Source: Didymella arachidicola
Taxonomy: Eukaryota; Ascomycota; Dothideomycetes; Pleosporales; Didymellaceae
Reading direction: 5' to 3'
DNA: 64,000 nucleotides
Assembly: GCA_016630955.3 (NCBI GenBank)
Contig: CM049989.1
Coordinates: 1,054,001-1,118,000 of the forward strand
Position 1 is the first letter of the stretch; every line of letters begins with the position of its first letter. The position numbers and the translations under genes are program-made. The notes under the pieces were generated by a model that worked only from the letters and a program-made list of their open reading frames with translations, was not told the origin of the DNA and did no database searches. Positions 9,919-20,975 of the stretch are shown in pieces.

Positions 9919-12900
9919 ATGGTCCCCAACCGCACCATGCAGACCATCAGCGCGCTCCCGAGGCGCCTAACGCAGCTGTACTCGGACACCAAGGTACACT
10001 GCGACGCCGTAGTCGAGCAGGACAACCAAGACACGCAGTCGACTGTCCTCCACCGCAAACTCCGAATTCAGAAGGACAGGTTGATAACGTGGGGTGTCGA
10101 CTGGAGCGACAACGCAAAGGGCAAGAATGGAGACATCGACGAGAGCGTGGAGCAGGCGGGCCTCACGGAGACGGTGACCAGTGTGCTCGGGACCATCAAG
10201 GAGATCCTGGACGAGGCCGAACATATGCACCCGGGCACTGCACCTGCAGCGGGCAAGACATTATCAGAGGAGAAGAGCAGGTTGCCTGCATCTGATGCGT
10301 CCGCGTGGGCGGCCGCCGACAGGTCACGTTATGAGGACCTCATCAAGGACCTTACCACCTCTATCGACATCCTCTACGACCTCTCGAGGAACCGCCGTGC
10401 ACAGCGTGGCTACTCCTCAGATATCAAAAGCGCTCCTGAGCCTCCCCGACCATCCACAGCAGCTGCCATCTTCTCGAAGCCAGAGTACAGCGCATCAGAC
10501 CTTACACTCGTCAATCCAGCAACATTTCCTTTGAACGCATATGCACTGCACGCTGCTGCCCGCTCGCACCTGCCGCCTAAGCTCAATCTTTCAGACCTGG
10601 CTCTACCAGAAGAAGAACCACCACCATACGAAAGCGTTGGTGCCTCATCCATCCGCATAATAGGCCGACTGAGCTTGCGCAATAGCTCAACAAACCCCTG
10701 GAAGACGGACGGATCGCGCACGGTTGAGCAGCCTGTCCTGATCGAATACGCGACGTTCGACCCGACCTATCGCTATACGGAGGTATCCCCACCTACTGAT
10801 CGCCTCGACACACTTTTGTCGATCCTGACCAGGTTGTCGAATGAACAGCCCCATTTTGCTACACTCAGATGCTTAGGATACTTCGAAGATCCCCAACAAC
10901 CACGATTTGGTATTGTCTTCGAGCTTCCGTCATCAACATACTCTGGTGCATCTGATGCGCACAAGACAATAGATGAATTACGACCAGTCACGCTCCTCAG
11001 CGTACTCCAGACAGGATCTAAATCCCTCAACAACTCGAACAGCGCCACACCTCCACTTGAGGATCGCTTTCGACTTGCTTACTCACTTGCGCTTACATTC
11101 AGTAACATCCATGGAGACAATTTCGCTCACAAGGACCTCAACAGCAGCAACATTCTGGTGTTCCGGAAGAATAGGCGACAGTCGGCAAATACAAGAGCAC
11201 TGCAGTACGCTCTGCGAACCCCTGTTATCTGTTCGTTCGATCTCTTCTCAGAGTACGGTATCGACGCTGCCAATACCATGCCGACCCTCAACATCTACCG
11301 CCACCCGGAAGACCCAAAGTTCACTGGTCTCAAGGACAGGCACCACGGCCCACAATTTGATCTTTACAGTCTTGGCTTAGTCCTTCTAGAGATCGGTTTG
11401 TGGCAACCACTGGCTGACTTGTGGAAGCCAAAGTACACCCTTGCCGACTTTAAGCAGCGTGTGGAAGATGTGTACATTCGACGCCTGGCATCGAAGTGCG
11501 GCACTGCATACATGCAGGTTGTGCGTGACTGCTTTTATGCTGTTGACTGCGTCGAGAGTAACGCTGATGGCTTGCAAGATATCGCACAGCTGTACAACCG
11601 CATTATCATCAGATTACAGAAGTGCTGCATGATTGACGAGTCTGAGCCTGGGTTCGACCTGCATGTTGCACGACCAGGACCCACACCACTGATGGGCTCA
11701 ACTCACCTCAAGCGCAAGAGCGTGAGCCAACCTACAATTGTAGAGACACCGACCAGTCCTTCATGTAGGAGCGCTAAACGATGGGCGCTTGAGAAGGGCT
11801 CACAGGCACTGGAGCGAACGAAGTCTCTGACGAAGTCGGGCACGAAGAAGTCCCCGGATCCCAATGTTCTATCACGCAATCCTTCACAGCGCTCTCAGCA
11901 ATCTCAACACTCGATTCGCAAATCGATCTCCGAAACAATGGGACTCACCAGTCCGAGAGAAGAATCGATGGGCTCTATGGACTGGCAGCAGCACGACCAA
12001 AGATCTCTCGAGACCTCCGGTACACTGGTACCCACTCCATATAGCTCGCAGGATCGCAGTGACATGTCTTCATTATTTAGGGAACAGATTGCCGCTGCAT
12101 CTATCATTCAGCGCGCATGGAGAGCATCGCGGTCGCAGCTTACTAGAAGCTCCGCCCTCGATGACTACAGGGAGAAGATCACCGTTATCCAAACCGCTTG
12201 GAGGCAAAGAATGCAAAAGCGAACGCACTCCGTCGAGGCGCTTCTCACCGAAGGTATCCGCCACTGGCCTCAAGCTACTCTCGGCTACCCTACCCCTGAG
12301 CCCGAGGTGCAGAACGCTGGTATCGTGGAGCAGAATGACGGATGCATCACTTCCTCAATCCAGATTCAGACCGATATCGAGCCGACGCCCCGGCCAAAGT
12401 TGCGTCTACATCCAGTCAAGTTCACACCTGTCATTGTCGATGAGTGGCATACTGCTATGCTCCCACGCCTCGAGAGTCTTATCGAGCGCGCTCTCAAAGA
12501 CTCCGATGAGACTGTCAGCATTGATCTTGTTGCCATTGGTGAGACCCAAGAGAAGGCTCGACCTACAATCTTCATCACCTGCAGCAGCGTCGCCAAGATC
12601 AAAGCGCTTCTGGCGAAACGTTTCCGTTGTGATGAGAACGTCTTCGACCTGAAGGTCCGCCGTGGCAAAGTGCGACGATCCAAGATGAGCCGCTCGTCTG
12701 GACGCACACGGCCACCTCACCGCTCGATGATGAACACCGAAAACTACAACGCCGACATGGCCGTCATGAATCCCTATCATCAACAGCGCCCACTTTGTGG
12801 GGCATCCATTGGCGCCTTCAATGGCAAGCAGCACCTTCCTCCGGTCTCATATGGTGGGGTCGTCTTGGTCGATGATGAGCCTCTTGGAATGAGCGTTCAC

Positions 12901-14235
12901 CACTTGCTCGATGCACCATCAGATGACGAGAGCGAAGTTGATGACGAAGTTGCAAGCCCTTATCCGTACGATGCGGTTCTGTCGAGCGCAACTAGCAACA
13001 GCAACCCTTGGCTGATGGGCATGGGTGCTCAGCCTGGCCTTGAACTGGCGAACGACGCTCCAGTACCAATGTGGGATCTAGAATTGTCCGACGACGAGGA
13101 AGACGCTGGAAGCGAGGACGAGGATGAAGCCGAGTCTTTCAATTTCTCTGACTCAGAGTTCGATTCCGAAGACGACTCTGACCAAGAAGCCATGACAGAC
13201 TCGACAATGTCCCGTATCACTGTCGGTGACATCGAAGGCGTCGAGATTGGCGAAGGGGAAGAGATCAAGGTCACGCAGCCTGCGATCGACGATGTCGACG
13301 AAGACTTTTTCCCAAACGAAGAAGACAAGGACGAGGATCATCTTGACTCCCATGAGCTCGGCCATGTCCACGCATCCTCTGGCATCCGCCGTTGGAAACG
13401 CGATGGCATCCTGCACGAAATCGATTGGGCTCTGCTGAAGCTCAACGATGACCGCATGCAGCCTTACAATGTATGTCAGGGCGGTCGCCGTTTTGCATTT
13501 GGCTCGATGAAGCCAGATCAACGCGAGATATCTAGCAAGCTTGAGGAGCCCGTCAACAGACGCCACTATAATTCTAGCGAAGACGAGTACCCAAACGGGA
13601 TTGCGGCCGCTGATTCCCTCGGCGGCCTTAACGTCCACTGCTTCGGCCGCACCACCGGTCTTCAAGGCGGCATGGTTGGACAAGCCATGAGCTCCGTGCG
13701 CATCTATCGTCGCAAGTCCTTCTCACGTAGCTGGCATGTCGCTGGTGGCTTCGGCGTCGGCGGCGACTCTGGCGCTTGGGTCATCCAGAACAACTCGCAC
13801 CGCGTCGTGGGCCATGTGCTTGCCTGGTGCCAGCGAAACCATATCGCGTATATCTGCCCCATGGAAGTCCTTCTTGAGGACATCAAGCGCACGCTGGGCG
13901 CTAAGCGCATCTACCTGCCCGGCTCAGATGAGCAGCGAGCTTTCATCGCGAGGCAGCAGGGACAGAAGAGAGCCATCCAGACTGCCGCTATCGGCGAACT
14001 TGAGTCTGCTATTCAAGGCTTGGGCATCGTGGACAGCCACGACTCGGCTGTCGACATGAGGTCGGCGTTTGGCTCAGGCTCATCGACTCGCAGAAGCAGG
14101 CTCGGCGACATGAGTCCCTTAACAAGTAGCAGTGAAAGTGACAAAGAGAACCGAAGGGTGCTGAAAGGCAAGGCCATGAGGGTCGGAGAGTGTAGAGAGA
14201 CAATGGTGCAGATGGCAATCAGGCCTCAGGGCTGA
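9919..14235 (+). CDS. HeLo-like / pseudokinase / IQ / trypsin-like peptidase fusion protein
   Basis: One uninterrupted 1438-codon frame. Residues 1-105 resemble the N-terminal helical domain of HET-S/HeLo proteins (KLRIQKDRLITWGVDW, compare the family's LR..I...RL..WG pattern). Residues about 245-560 form a kinase-like fold: a catalytic-loop-like HKDLNSSNIL (H404, D406, N411), an F440-D441-L442 in place of DFG, and VLIEY where the ATP-binding VAIK lysine should be, so probably catalytically weak or dead. Two IQ-like motifs (IIQRAWRASR, VIQTAWRQRMQKR) follow near 725-765, suggesting calmodulin binding. Residues about 960-1340 look like a chymotrypsin-fold peptidase: a histidine in MSVHHLL (H994 or H995), D1169 in EIDWALL and S1284 in GGDSGAWV. 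A long acidic stretch separates the peptidase His from its Asp. No signal peptide or membrane segment: cytosolic. The domain calls are by motif only; the HeLo call is the least certain. Role in regulated cell death is inference. Confidence 0.75.
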   Translation: MVPNRTMQTISALPRRLTQLYSDTKVHCDAVVEQDNQDTQSTVLHRKLRIQKDRLITWGVDWSDNAKGKNGDIDESVEQAGLTETVTSVLGTIKEILDEAEHMHPGTAPAAGKTLSEEKSRLPASDASAWAAADRSRYEDLIKDLTTSIDILYDLSRNRRAQRGYSSDIKSAPEPPRPSTAAAIFSKPEYSASDLTLVNPATFPLNAYALHAAARSHLPPKLNLSDLALPEEEPPPYESVGASSIRIIGRLSLRNSSTNPWKTDGSRTVEQPVLIEYATFDPTYRYTEVSPPTDRLDTLLSILTRLSNEQPHFATLRCLGYFEDPQQPRFGIVFELPSSTYSGASDAHKTIDELRPVTLLSVLQTGSKSLNNSNSATPPLEDRFRLAYSLALTFSNIHGDNFAHKDLNSSNILVFRKNRRQSANTRALQYALRTPVICSFDLFSEYGIDAANTMPTLNIYRHPEDPKFTGLKDRHHGPQFDLYSLGLVLLEIGLWQPLADLWKPKYTLADFKQRVEDVYIRRLASKCGTAYMQVVRDCFYAVDCVESNADGLQDIAQLYNRIIIRLQKCCMIDESEPGFDLHVARPGPTPLMGSTHLKRKSVSQPTIVETPTSPSCRSAKRWALEKGSQALERTKSLTKSGTKKSPDPNVLSRNPSQRSQQSQHSIRKSISETMGLTSPREESMGSMDWQQHDQRSLETSGTLVPTPYSSQDRSDMSSLFREQIAAASIIQRAWRASRSQLTRSSALDDYREKITVIQTAWRQRMQKRTHSVEALLTEGIRHWPQATLGYPTPEPEVQNAGIVEQNDGCITSSIQIQTDIEPTPRPKLRLHPVKFTPVIVDEWHTAMLPRLESLIERALKDSDETVSIDLVAIGETQEKARPTIFITCSSVAKIKALLAKRFRCDENVFDLKVRRGKVRRSKMSRSSGRTRPPHRSMMNTENYNADMAVMNPYHQQRPLCGASIGAFNGKQHLPPVSYGGVVLVDDEPLGMSVHHLLDAPSDDESEVDDEVASPYPYDAVLSSATSNSNPWLMGMGAQPGLELANDAPVPMWDLELSDDEEDAGSEDEDEAESFNFSDSEFDSEDDSDQEAMTDSTMSRITVGDIEGVEIGEGEEIKVTQPAIDDVDEDFFPNEEDKDEDHLDSHELGHVHASSGIRRWKRDGILHEIDWALLKLNDDRMQPYNVCQGGRRFAFGSMKPDQREISSKLEEPVNRRHYNSSEDEYPNGIAAADSLGGLNVHCFGRTTGLQGGMVGQAMSSVRIYRRKSFSRSWHVAGGFGVGGDSGAWVIQNNSHRVVGHVLAWCQRNHIAYICPMEVLLEDIKRTLGAKRIYLPGSDEQRAFIARQQGQKRAIQTAAIGELESAIQGLGIVDSHDSAVDMRSAFGSGSSTRRSRLGDMSPLTSSSESDKENRRVLKGKAMRVGECRETMVQMAIRPQG

Positions 14236-14953
14236 ATGTTGTAAGATGATGGCGTTTTGGGAGGATGATACCCTACTTTGGATTGTATGGATGAGATGTA
14301 AAGCGAATTAAAACAATCATTTGACACTTTCAAGGACATGATCGTGCACGACATGACTTCCACCAACGCCACCTTTTGAGTCAAAAGCTCCAGCGACTTG
14401 TCTGATTAGCGCTAGCCTTGAGTAAGAAATCGTCTACTGTATAAAAGCCCTTGCGAACGCCGTATCTGCAATGGAGTCAAAATGGAAAATGCGACTGAAG
14501 TAAAGTGATGCAGTGTAGAAAGTCGAAAGTGAAGCTCGGGATGTGTTGAAGCACTCCAGGTGGAAATTCGGAGGCGGTTTAGCGTCGAAAACTGCGAGCG
14601 GAGGCCGCCAACACTCACAGCAACCAATGGCGAAAGTCAACTTACCGGATTAGATAAGTATAGATAAGACCTCCCTCGAGCGTCAGACTTGGCTTTTCCT
14701 ACGACGTCAAGCACTCCGTGAAAATTAGCCTGCAATTCTGTTCAAGAGTTCAAGGCTCCGTCAGCAAAAGAATAGTGAATTACGCCTACATACTAGCAAT
14801 ACCAGTGCCCATGCCAGTCATCTCTCATCTATCGTCTTGGGGGTATACAAAATGCCAAACAGATTCGTACATATTGACCCGTCCACATGCCGCCATCCAT
14901 ATCCACATTGCACATTATATCCAAACTCGTCAATCGTCGGTGGCTCTGCACCT
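14236..14953. other. Intergenic region between convergent genes
   Basis: Holds the 3' ends of the peptidase-fusion gene and the coiled-coil gene. Only short open frames without recognisable content. Confidence 0.45.
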
Positions 14954-16970
14954 TTAGTCCTGCTGCTGCTGCTGCTGCTGCTGAGCGTTGGCGGGGTTAC
15001 TCGCGCCAAACAGGCCACCAAACCAACTCTGCCTGTTGGCGGCCTTGCGTGCCTTGCTCGCCTCCTCTTCATTCTGCACCAACCGTAGAGGTCGCATACC
15101 CTTGCCTGTCATGGGGCCAGATGTATCGCTCCTCTCCAGGCGTCCGCGTGGGGGCGACGGCGTATCGACGTGCCCACTTGCACCAGCCGATGTGCTCGTC
15201 GTGCCGGACATGATGCTTACGGTGTCAATCTCCCTGTCTTCGGGGATGTTCTGCTGCCCTGATGCGGCGCGAGACGTGGGGTTGGAGCCGTTCTGACCGG
15301 CGATGGGGATGCCGAAGAAGCTGTTCCTTGGGCTGACGAGGCCGGGCGATGTCTGGCCTGGTGTGGCGGCGGGGGGAGGCATGCGGTACATTGTATTGAC
15401 GATGTTTGCTGCATCAGGGAGAATTGAGGCTGAGCGTCGGTGCGGGTTGCCGCCACTGGGAGCGCGCTGGGCGATGGGGATACTGGGTGCGGTGTTGGGG
15501 TCCTCGTGGACGGCTGAGGTTGCTGCGGGCGGACCCATTAAGGATGATGGCCGTTGCTTCTTGGGACCGGCGCCGACAACGGATTTAGCACGTTGTAGGA
15601 AACCAGTAGGTTGCTCGCTATCCTTCTCCGCTGGAGGCGGTGCGGGGAGGTCTTTGTTGGTGTTCGGTTTCTCATCGAGATCATTTCCCAGCACAGATTC
15701 GAAGCCCTGGTATGTGAGGAGACGCCCAATGATCTTGTTGATGTAAAGGGTCAGAGCTTTGTTCTGGTCCTTCATGCTGTTGACTTCAGCTTCGAGCTTG
15801 CGGACGAGCTCAACATCTGGCGACTCCTCGGCTTCCTCCAGTTCATCGGCGAGGCTGGTGGACGGGCCTTTGCTTGACGACGGGCGGTCCTCGGAGTGCG
15901 AGGCATCACGCAAGAAGTCACCGCGGCTCAAATCGCCGTTCAGCGTCTTCTCGCCGAGCAGGAGCTGAAAGCTTTCGTTGTCTTCCATGAGCCTTGCGTT
16001 TGTCATGCGCGTCTCGAGCAGTTGCCTCTCCAACTCGGCGGTCCGGCCACCTCCAGCGTTCTCGACCTCGAGCATCTTGACCTGGTACTCGGCGAGCTCA
16101 AGGCGCAGATCTTCGATGATCTTGTCCTTCTGGTGAATGAGCTTCGAGTTATTGCGCGAATTGCTGCGCTGAACTGAATTGGGTGGCGCGAAATTCTCAA
16201 GATTCTGGGACGAGTTGGTGCGCGAAGGGTTATTGCGGAAGCTTGCTGTCAAAGGTGTCAGGGTCAAAGGTTCATGCTACTGGGTCCAACTTACACGCAC
16301 GCGACAATGGGGCCTCGCTGTCCTCAACACCCTGGACGTTCTTGGTAGCCATGGTTTCTTTTAGCCGTTGGATGGTCCCCTGCAGCTCTTCCTCGCGCGC
16401 CTGTGTGCTCTCCTTCTCTTTCATGGCTTGGATTCGCTCGGCCTCGTAGATGCCCTCGAGCTCCCTGTGCTGGCGAACGACTTCTTTCTTCTCGTTCTCG
16501 AGCGACTCGACTTTCTCCTCTTCCTCGTGGGCGCGCTCCTCGAGCTTCGACTGCTCCGCATGGGCCTCGTCCAAACGCGCGTTCAGCACCTCGATCTGCT
16601 TCTGGCGCTCCTCTGCCTCAGATTCAGCCTTCTGGAGGCGCTCCTCCAGGTCCTGCAGGTAAGCCGCCTTTGCCTCGGCAGCGGCGCTGTCCTCCTCAGT
16701 GGGGCCATCGACCTGCGATGAGTTCCTCCTCAGCGCCGAAGGTGGAGCAGGCTTCTTCACCGAGGCGCGCGCTGAGACGGGCGTTCCGTTGGCACCTGAC
16801 CGGACGGATCGTGTCCTGGCTACACCGCCCGCCGTCCCGTTCGTTGCTGGTGCGGAGGTGCGTGTTGGCGTGCGGTTCGCAGCAGCAGGGGAGGACGAGG
16901 GGGCCCTCAAGGGCGTGCTGCGCCCAGGGGTGCCTGTGGCCGGCGGCTTGTTTGCTGTCGCTGTCGACAT
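14954..16970 (-). CDS. Fungal coiled-coil protein with C-terminal polyglutamine
   Basis: 655 residues from two exons (16295-16970 and 14954-16245) joined across a 49-bp intron with a perfect GTAAGT donor and CTGAC branch. Residues 1-90 are a basic Ser/Thr/Pro/Ala-rich segment (STPLRAPSSSPAAANRTPTR), then a long heptad coiled coil to about 220 (LQDLEERLQKAESEAEERQK), a second coiled coil at about 255-325 (IHQKDKIIEDLRLELAEYQV), a third short one near 370-405, and a Ser/Pro-rich tail ending in eight glutamines and Asp. Domain order (basic disordered head, coiled coils, disordered tail) is like fungal microtubule-organising or septal-pore scaffold proteins, but I cannot assign it. Start is the first ATG of the frame. 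Function unknown; structural scaffold is inference. Confidence 0.85.
14960..14983 (+). repeat. (CTG)8 microsatellite coding for polyglutamine
   Basis: Eight perfect CTG units on the plus strand, read as CAG/Gln on the minus strand at the very C-terminus of the coiled-coil protein. Likely length-polymorphic. Confidence 0.9.
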
Positions 16971-17774
16971 AGTGTATGTTGTGTGTGATTGTGTGTACAG
17001 AGAGATTGTAGCCAGCTCAGTCCAAAAAGACGATCAGCGCGCTCGAGCGAATCTCCAACGGCGGCCCACTGGCGATCGTCGCGGCTGTGGAGCTTGGCTT
17101 GCTGCGTTGGCCTCGTACAAGTCTGGTACACTTGGTTGCACGTTGTGTCGACGTGATTGAGCGAGAGGCGAGTGACGTGAGCAACAAGCTGCGACTGAGT
17201 GTGTTTACAAAAGACCAAATAACCCGTATCAAGTTGACGAGGGAATCGCAATCACATGGGCAATATGGGGCATCTTAATTTCGAGTGCAAGCAGCGGTCC
17301 AGTCCACCGCCTCTAGGTTCCCTGCATGCAACGCTAGTTGCGCCTGCGCGAGGAGCGCGTGCCCCTGCCTACCAAGGACCCTCGACCGCTTCCCTGCAAA
17401 ACAGCGACTCGCTCCAACGGCGGACTTAGATCGAGTGACAGCGCAGCAACCCACTGCGCACCCGGGCAACGGTGCTTTCGCCGTGGAGATTGCGCTCGGT
17501 TGAGTTCCGGGAGAAGTGGCTGCTCAATGCCCCTCCCTAGCAATTGTTGGCTGGCTCAACACGCGCAGTTACGTTTTCGGCATGGCGACTCAACCACGCT
17601 TCGCGCTGTTCTTGGAAGCTCACGTGCTCTCCACTTTCCCCTGAAATACCCAGGTAGACCTGTTGGGCAAGTGAAGAAGCTTCGATAATGGAGAGCTTAG
17701 AGTTTTGACGGCTCTGCTCTGCGCGAGCTGTGTTGATATCTATGCCTACACAATGCAATGCTTATACAAATAGA
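16971..17774. other. Intergenic region
   Basis: Promoter of the coiled-coil gene and 3' flank of PMR1, both on the minus strand. Stop-poor and GC-rich around 17.3-17.5 kb but without a convincing frame. Confidence 0.45.
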
Positions 17775-20700
17775 TCATACAACAGTGCTGTATCCTCCGC
17801 CGTGCCCTCTTCTTGCCTGGAACCTGATGTACGCTTTCCTGCCTTCGTCTACCCAGAACACGCAGCTCGCTACTGCAATGAGGTGCAACAAATCAGATAG
17901 TCCCAAAGCTTCTGTTTGGAATACGTGTTGTAGCGGCGGGAAGTAGATGACGAACAGCTGTCCAATGAGTGATCCAGAGACGGCGTAGTTGAACATCTTG
18001 TTGTCGAAGACGCCGATTTCGCCAGTGAGCACCGACTTCGTAGACGAGCGGCAGGTGAGAGCGTTGAACATGTCGAAGAGGACAAAGCAGGTGAAGGTCA
18101 TGGTAGTGTCGCGTGCTGTGACCTCGTTGTCGATTGTCATCTCGCGGTAGTAAGTCGTCAAGGTACCAAGCATGATAATGGTTGCAGATTGTAGGACGCG
18201 CTGGATGAGCTTGCGCGTGAGTACACGGGCATGACGCGGACGAGGGGGCAGCGCCATGACGGCAGGATCGACTGGTTCGACACCAAGAGATTGAGCAGGT
18301 GGACCGTCCATCAAGATATCTGAACAATCATTAGCCAAATATCGATCAAGCAGGAAAAGTGTCACTCACTAATCCACAGAATCTGCATAGCGTTGAGAGG
18401 ATTCTGGAAGCCAAGGAAGGTACTCAGCAGGACCAAGCTTAACGCAGCTGCGCTGGTGCTCAACTGGAATGTCAGGAAGTTCTGTATGTTGTAGAAGATA
18501 CCCTTGCCCTCTTCCATGGCGTTCAGAATTGTGGCAAAATTGTCGTCCGTCAAGATCATATCGGCTGCCTCCTTGGCGACGTCGGTACCGAGTCTGCCCA
18601 TTGAGATGCCAATGTCAGCCTTCTTCAGGGCAGGCGCGTCGTTGACACCATCGCCAGTCATAGCAACGACATCACCTCGTGCTTGGAGAGCACGGATGAT
18701 TTTCATCTTGTGCTCTGGGCTGGTACGTGCGAAGATAGAAGTAGTAGCGATAGCTTGCGAAAGCTCTTCTTCGCTCATCTGATCCAGCTCATCACCGCGG
18801 ATGACTGAGCGTCCAAGGGCTGAATTGGGGTTGATCGGCATACCCAGGTTCTTGCCGATGGCTACAGCAGTGGTCTCTGCATCACCTGTGATCATGATGA
18901 CCTTAACCTTGCCAGCCATGAGACGGCGGATTGCCTTCTCTACACCTTTACGTGGAGGGTCGCTCATACCCACGAGACCGGCAAAGATCAATCCACGGTA
19001 GTGCTCGTCATCGCCCATCCCAGATGCTGATGAAGCAGCTGGCGTTGAGGTGCCACTGCCGCCCTTTTTGTTTGCTGTCCCACTTGCGAAACCTAACACG
19101 CGCAGACCTTCCTGTGCCATAGAGTCAACAGCCTTGAGAACCTCCTGTCTGCGCGATTGATCTAGGGTCGCTTCCTTTCCTTGAGCGTTGACATATGTGT
19201 CACACCGATCAAGTACCCTCTCGACGGCGCCTTTGATATAAGATACGTCCGATCCGGAGCTTCCGCTGATAACTACACCCATCCACTTCCTCTCGGAGCT
19301 GAATGGAGTCTCAAATCTGCGCGCACCCAGTCTCTCACGAACATCATCTTCGGAGAAGGCATCGAGTAGGTCCAAGAGAGCAACGTCTGTTGGTTGACCA
19401 ACCCAGCGACTCTTCGCCAGAGAGTTATCATCGCCCATAGTTGATGACAGCACTGCAGCCGTTGATGCAGATGCAGCTTCGTCGCTCAATAGCCGGGCGT
19501 TGTTGACGATGTTGCCGATCCGTAAAATATTCCGGGTTGGAGAGTCTAAGTTCTCGGTATCGTGCTTCTTCTTTACATCGACAGGAGTTGCCTCATCGAA
19601 GTGCCAAAGCTTTGTGACAGTCATGTGATTGGTCGTAAGAGTGCCCGTCTTGTCGGTGCAGACCACGTTGACTGAGGCTAGGGTTTCGACACTGGGAAGG
19701 CGCCGCACAATTGCATCTCGTTTCGACATTCTCAACACACCCAGTGCGAGAGTGACAGTTACGATGATGGGAAGTCCCTCTGGAATGGCGGCGACCGCAA
19801 GTGAGACGCCGATCTGGAAGACTTCCAAGAATTGCCAACCTCGCCACAACCCTACAAGACCAATGAAGGCGATGACGACAAACGATACGTAGCTAAGATC
19901 CTTTCCAAGCTGATCCATGGATAGCTGCAGCGGCGTACGCGGACTCTCAATCTCCTGGAGTGATGCTGAGATAGCACCAAACTCAGTGTTGCCACCAGTT
20001 CCGATGACGATACCCTGTCCATATCCAGATCGAACCAGTGTGCCCATAAACGCAATGTTCTTCTGGTCATTCAAACGAATGTCGGCGCCTACGGTACCGG
20101 CACCTTCGGATGCATAGAAGGGCGAAGGCGCACGTTGAAGGCTTGACGGCGGCGTGATCGTGTCTGGTATCTTGCCAACGGGCTCGTTCTCTCCTGTCAG
20201 GTTTGACTCGTCGATCGAAAGATCTGCCGCGTGAGTGATTCGAATGTCGGCAGGTACGCGGTCGCCGGTGTGGAAAAGAACCAGATCGCCTGGTACTAGT
20301 AAGGTTGCTGATATCGTGTTTGACTTCCTTTCAGCAGCCGCCAGCGCCGCTGTTGTATCCTTTAATTCGTCCAGCTCGATCCCCTCGGTCACGGTGCCAT
20401 TTGCGCGTGGCTGTTCTTGACCTGCTCGGATAATGTGTGCAGAGTGAGGGACGAGCGAGTTCAACGCCTCCAAAGATTTCTCAGACCGGTACTCCTGGAC
20501 GAACCCGACAGTAACAACGATTGTGACCGCTGCTGTAATACTGATTGCGTCCTCCAGGTTCCCCAACATCAGCGACACAGCTGCCGAGCCCAGCAGCAAC
20601 AGAATCAGGGTTTCCTTGAATTGCTTTACAAATCGAAGCCACAGCGGCTCGGGCTCCTCGTGAGGCAGCTCGTTGCGACCGTGGATGTGTATGCGCGCCG

Positions 20701-20975
20701 AGGCATCTGAGGGAGATAGACCGTGCGTCTCTGACGTTTGAAGTCTTTGCGCGGTTTCCTGATGTGATAGAATCGAGTATGAGGCGGTGATAGACTGCTT
20801 AGGCTGGTCTCCTTAGCTACAGGTCTGCTCATAGAAACGATGTAATTACTATGGGTGTTCCACTCCGCTTCTGTTCTTGTGGTGGCTGTAGGCGCGGCGA
20901 ACCCGGGCGTGAAGACTTCATGCCCCCACTGGAGGCATGATATATTGGCAGTGACGGTGTCGAGGCGCCAGACAT
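17775..20975 (-). CDS. PMR1: Golgi P-type Ca2+/Mn2+ ATPase Pmr1
   Basis: Secretory-pathway calcium/manganese pump of the Golgi membrane. Three exons: 20850-20975, 18370-20758 and 17775-18319, total 1019 residues. Intron 2 (50 bp, GTGAGT/CAG) restores [20 protein letters not shown], the TM5-TM6 hallmark, and is secure. Intron 1 (91 bp, GTAATT/CAG) joins a Ser/Pro-rich N-terminus starting MSGASTPSLP to ETAQRLQTSETHGLS and keeps frame; its donor is weaker, so the first 42 residues are less certain. Landmarks in order: cation-ATPase N domain (GRNELPHEEPEPLWLRFVKQ), TM1-TM2, LTGENEPV of the actuator, AAIPEGLP in TM4, CTDKTGTLT with the phosphorylated Asp, VIMITGDAETTA, AMTGDGVNDAPALKKADIGI, and the TM5-TM10 block. 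All catalytic motifs are intact. Confidence 0.93.
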
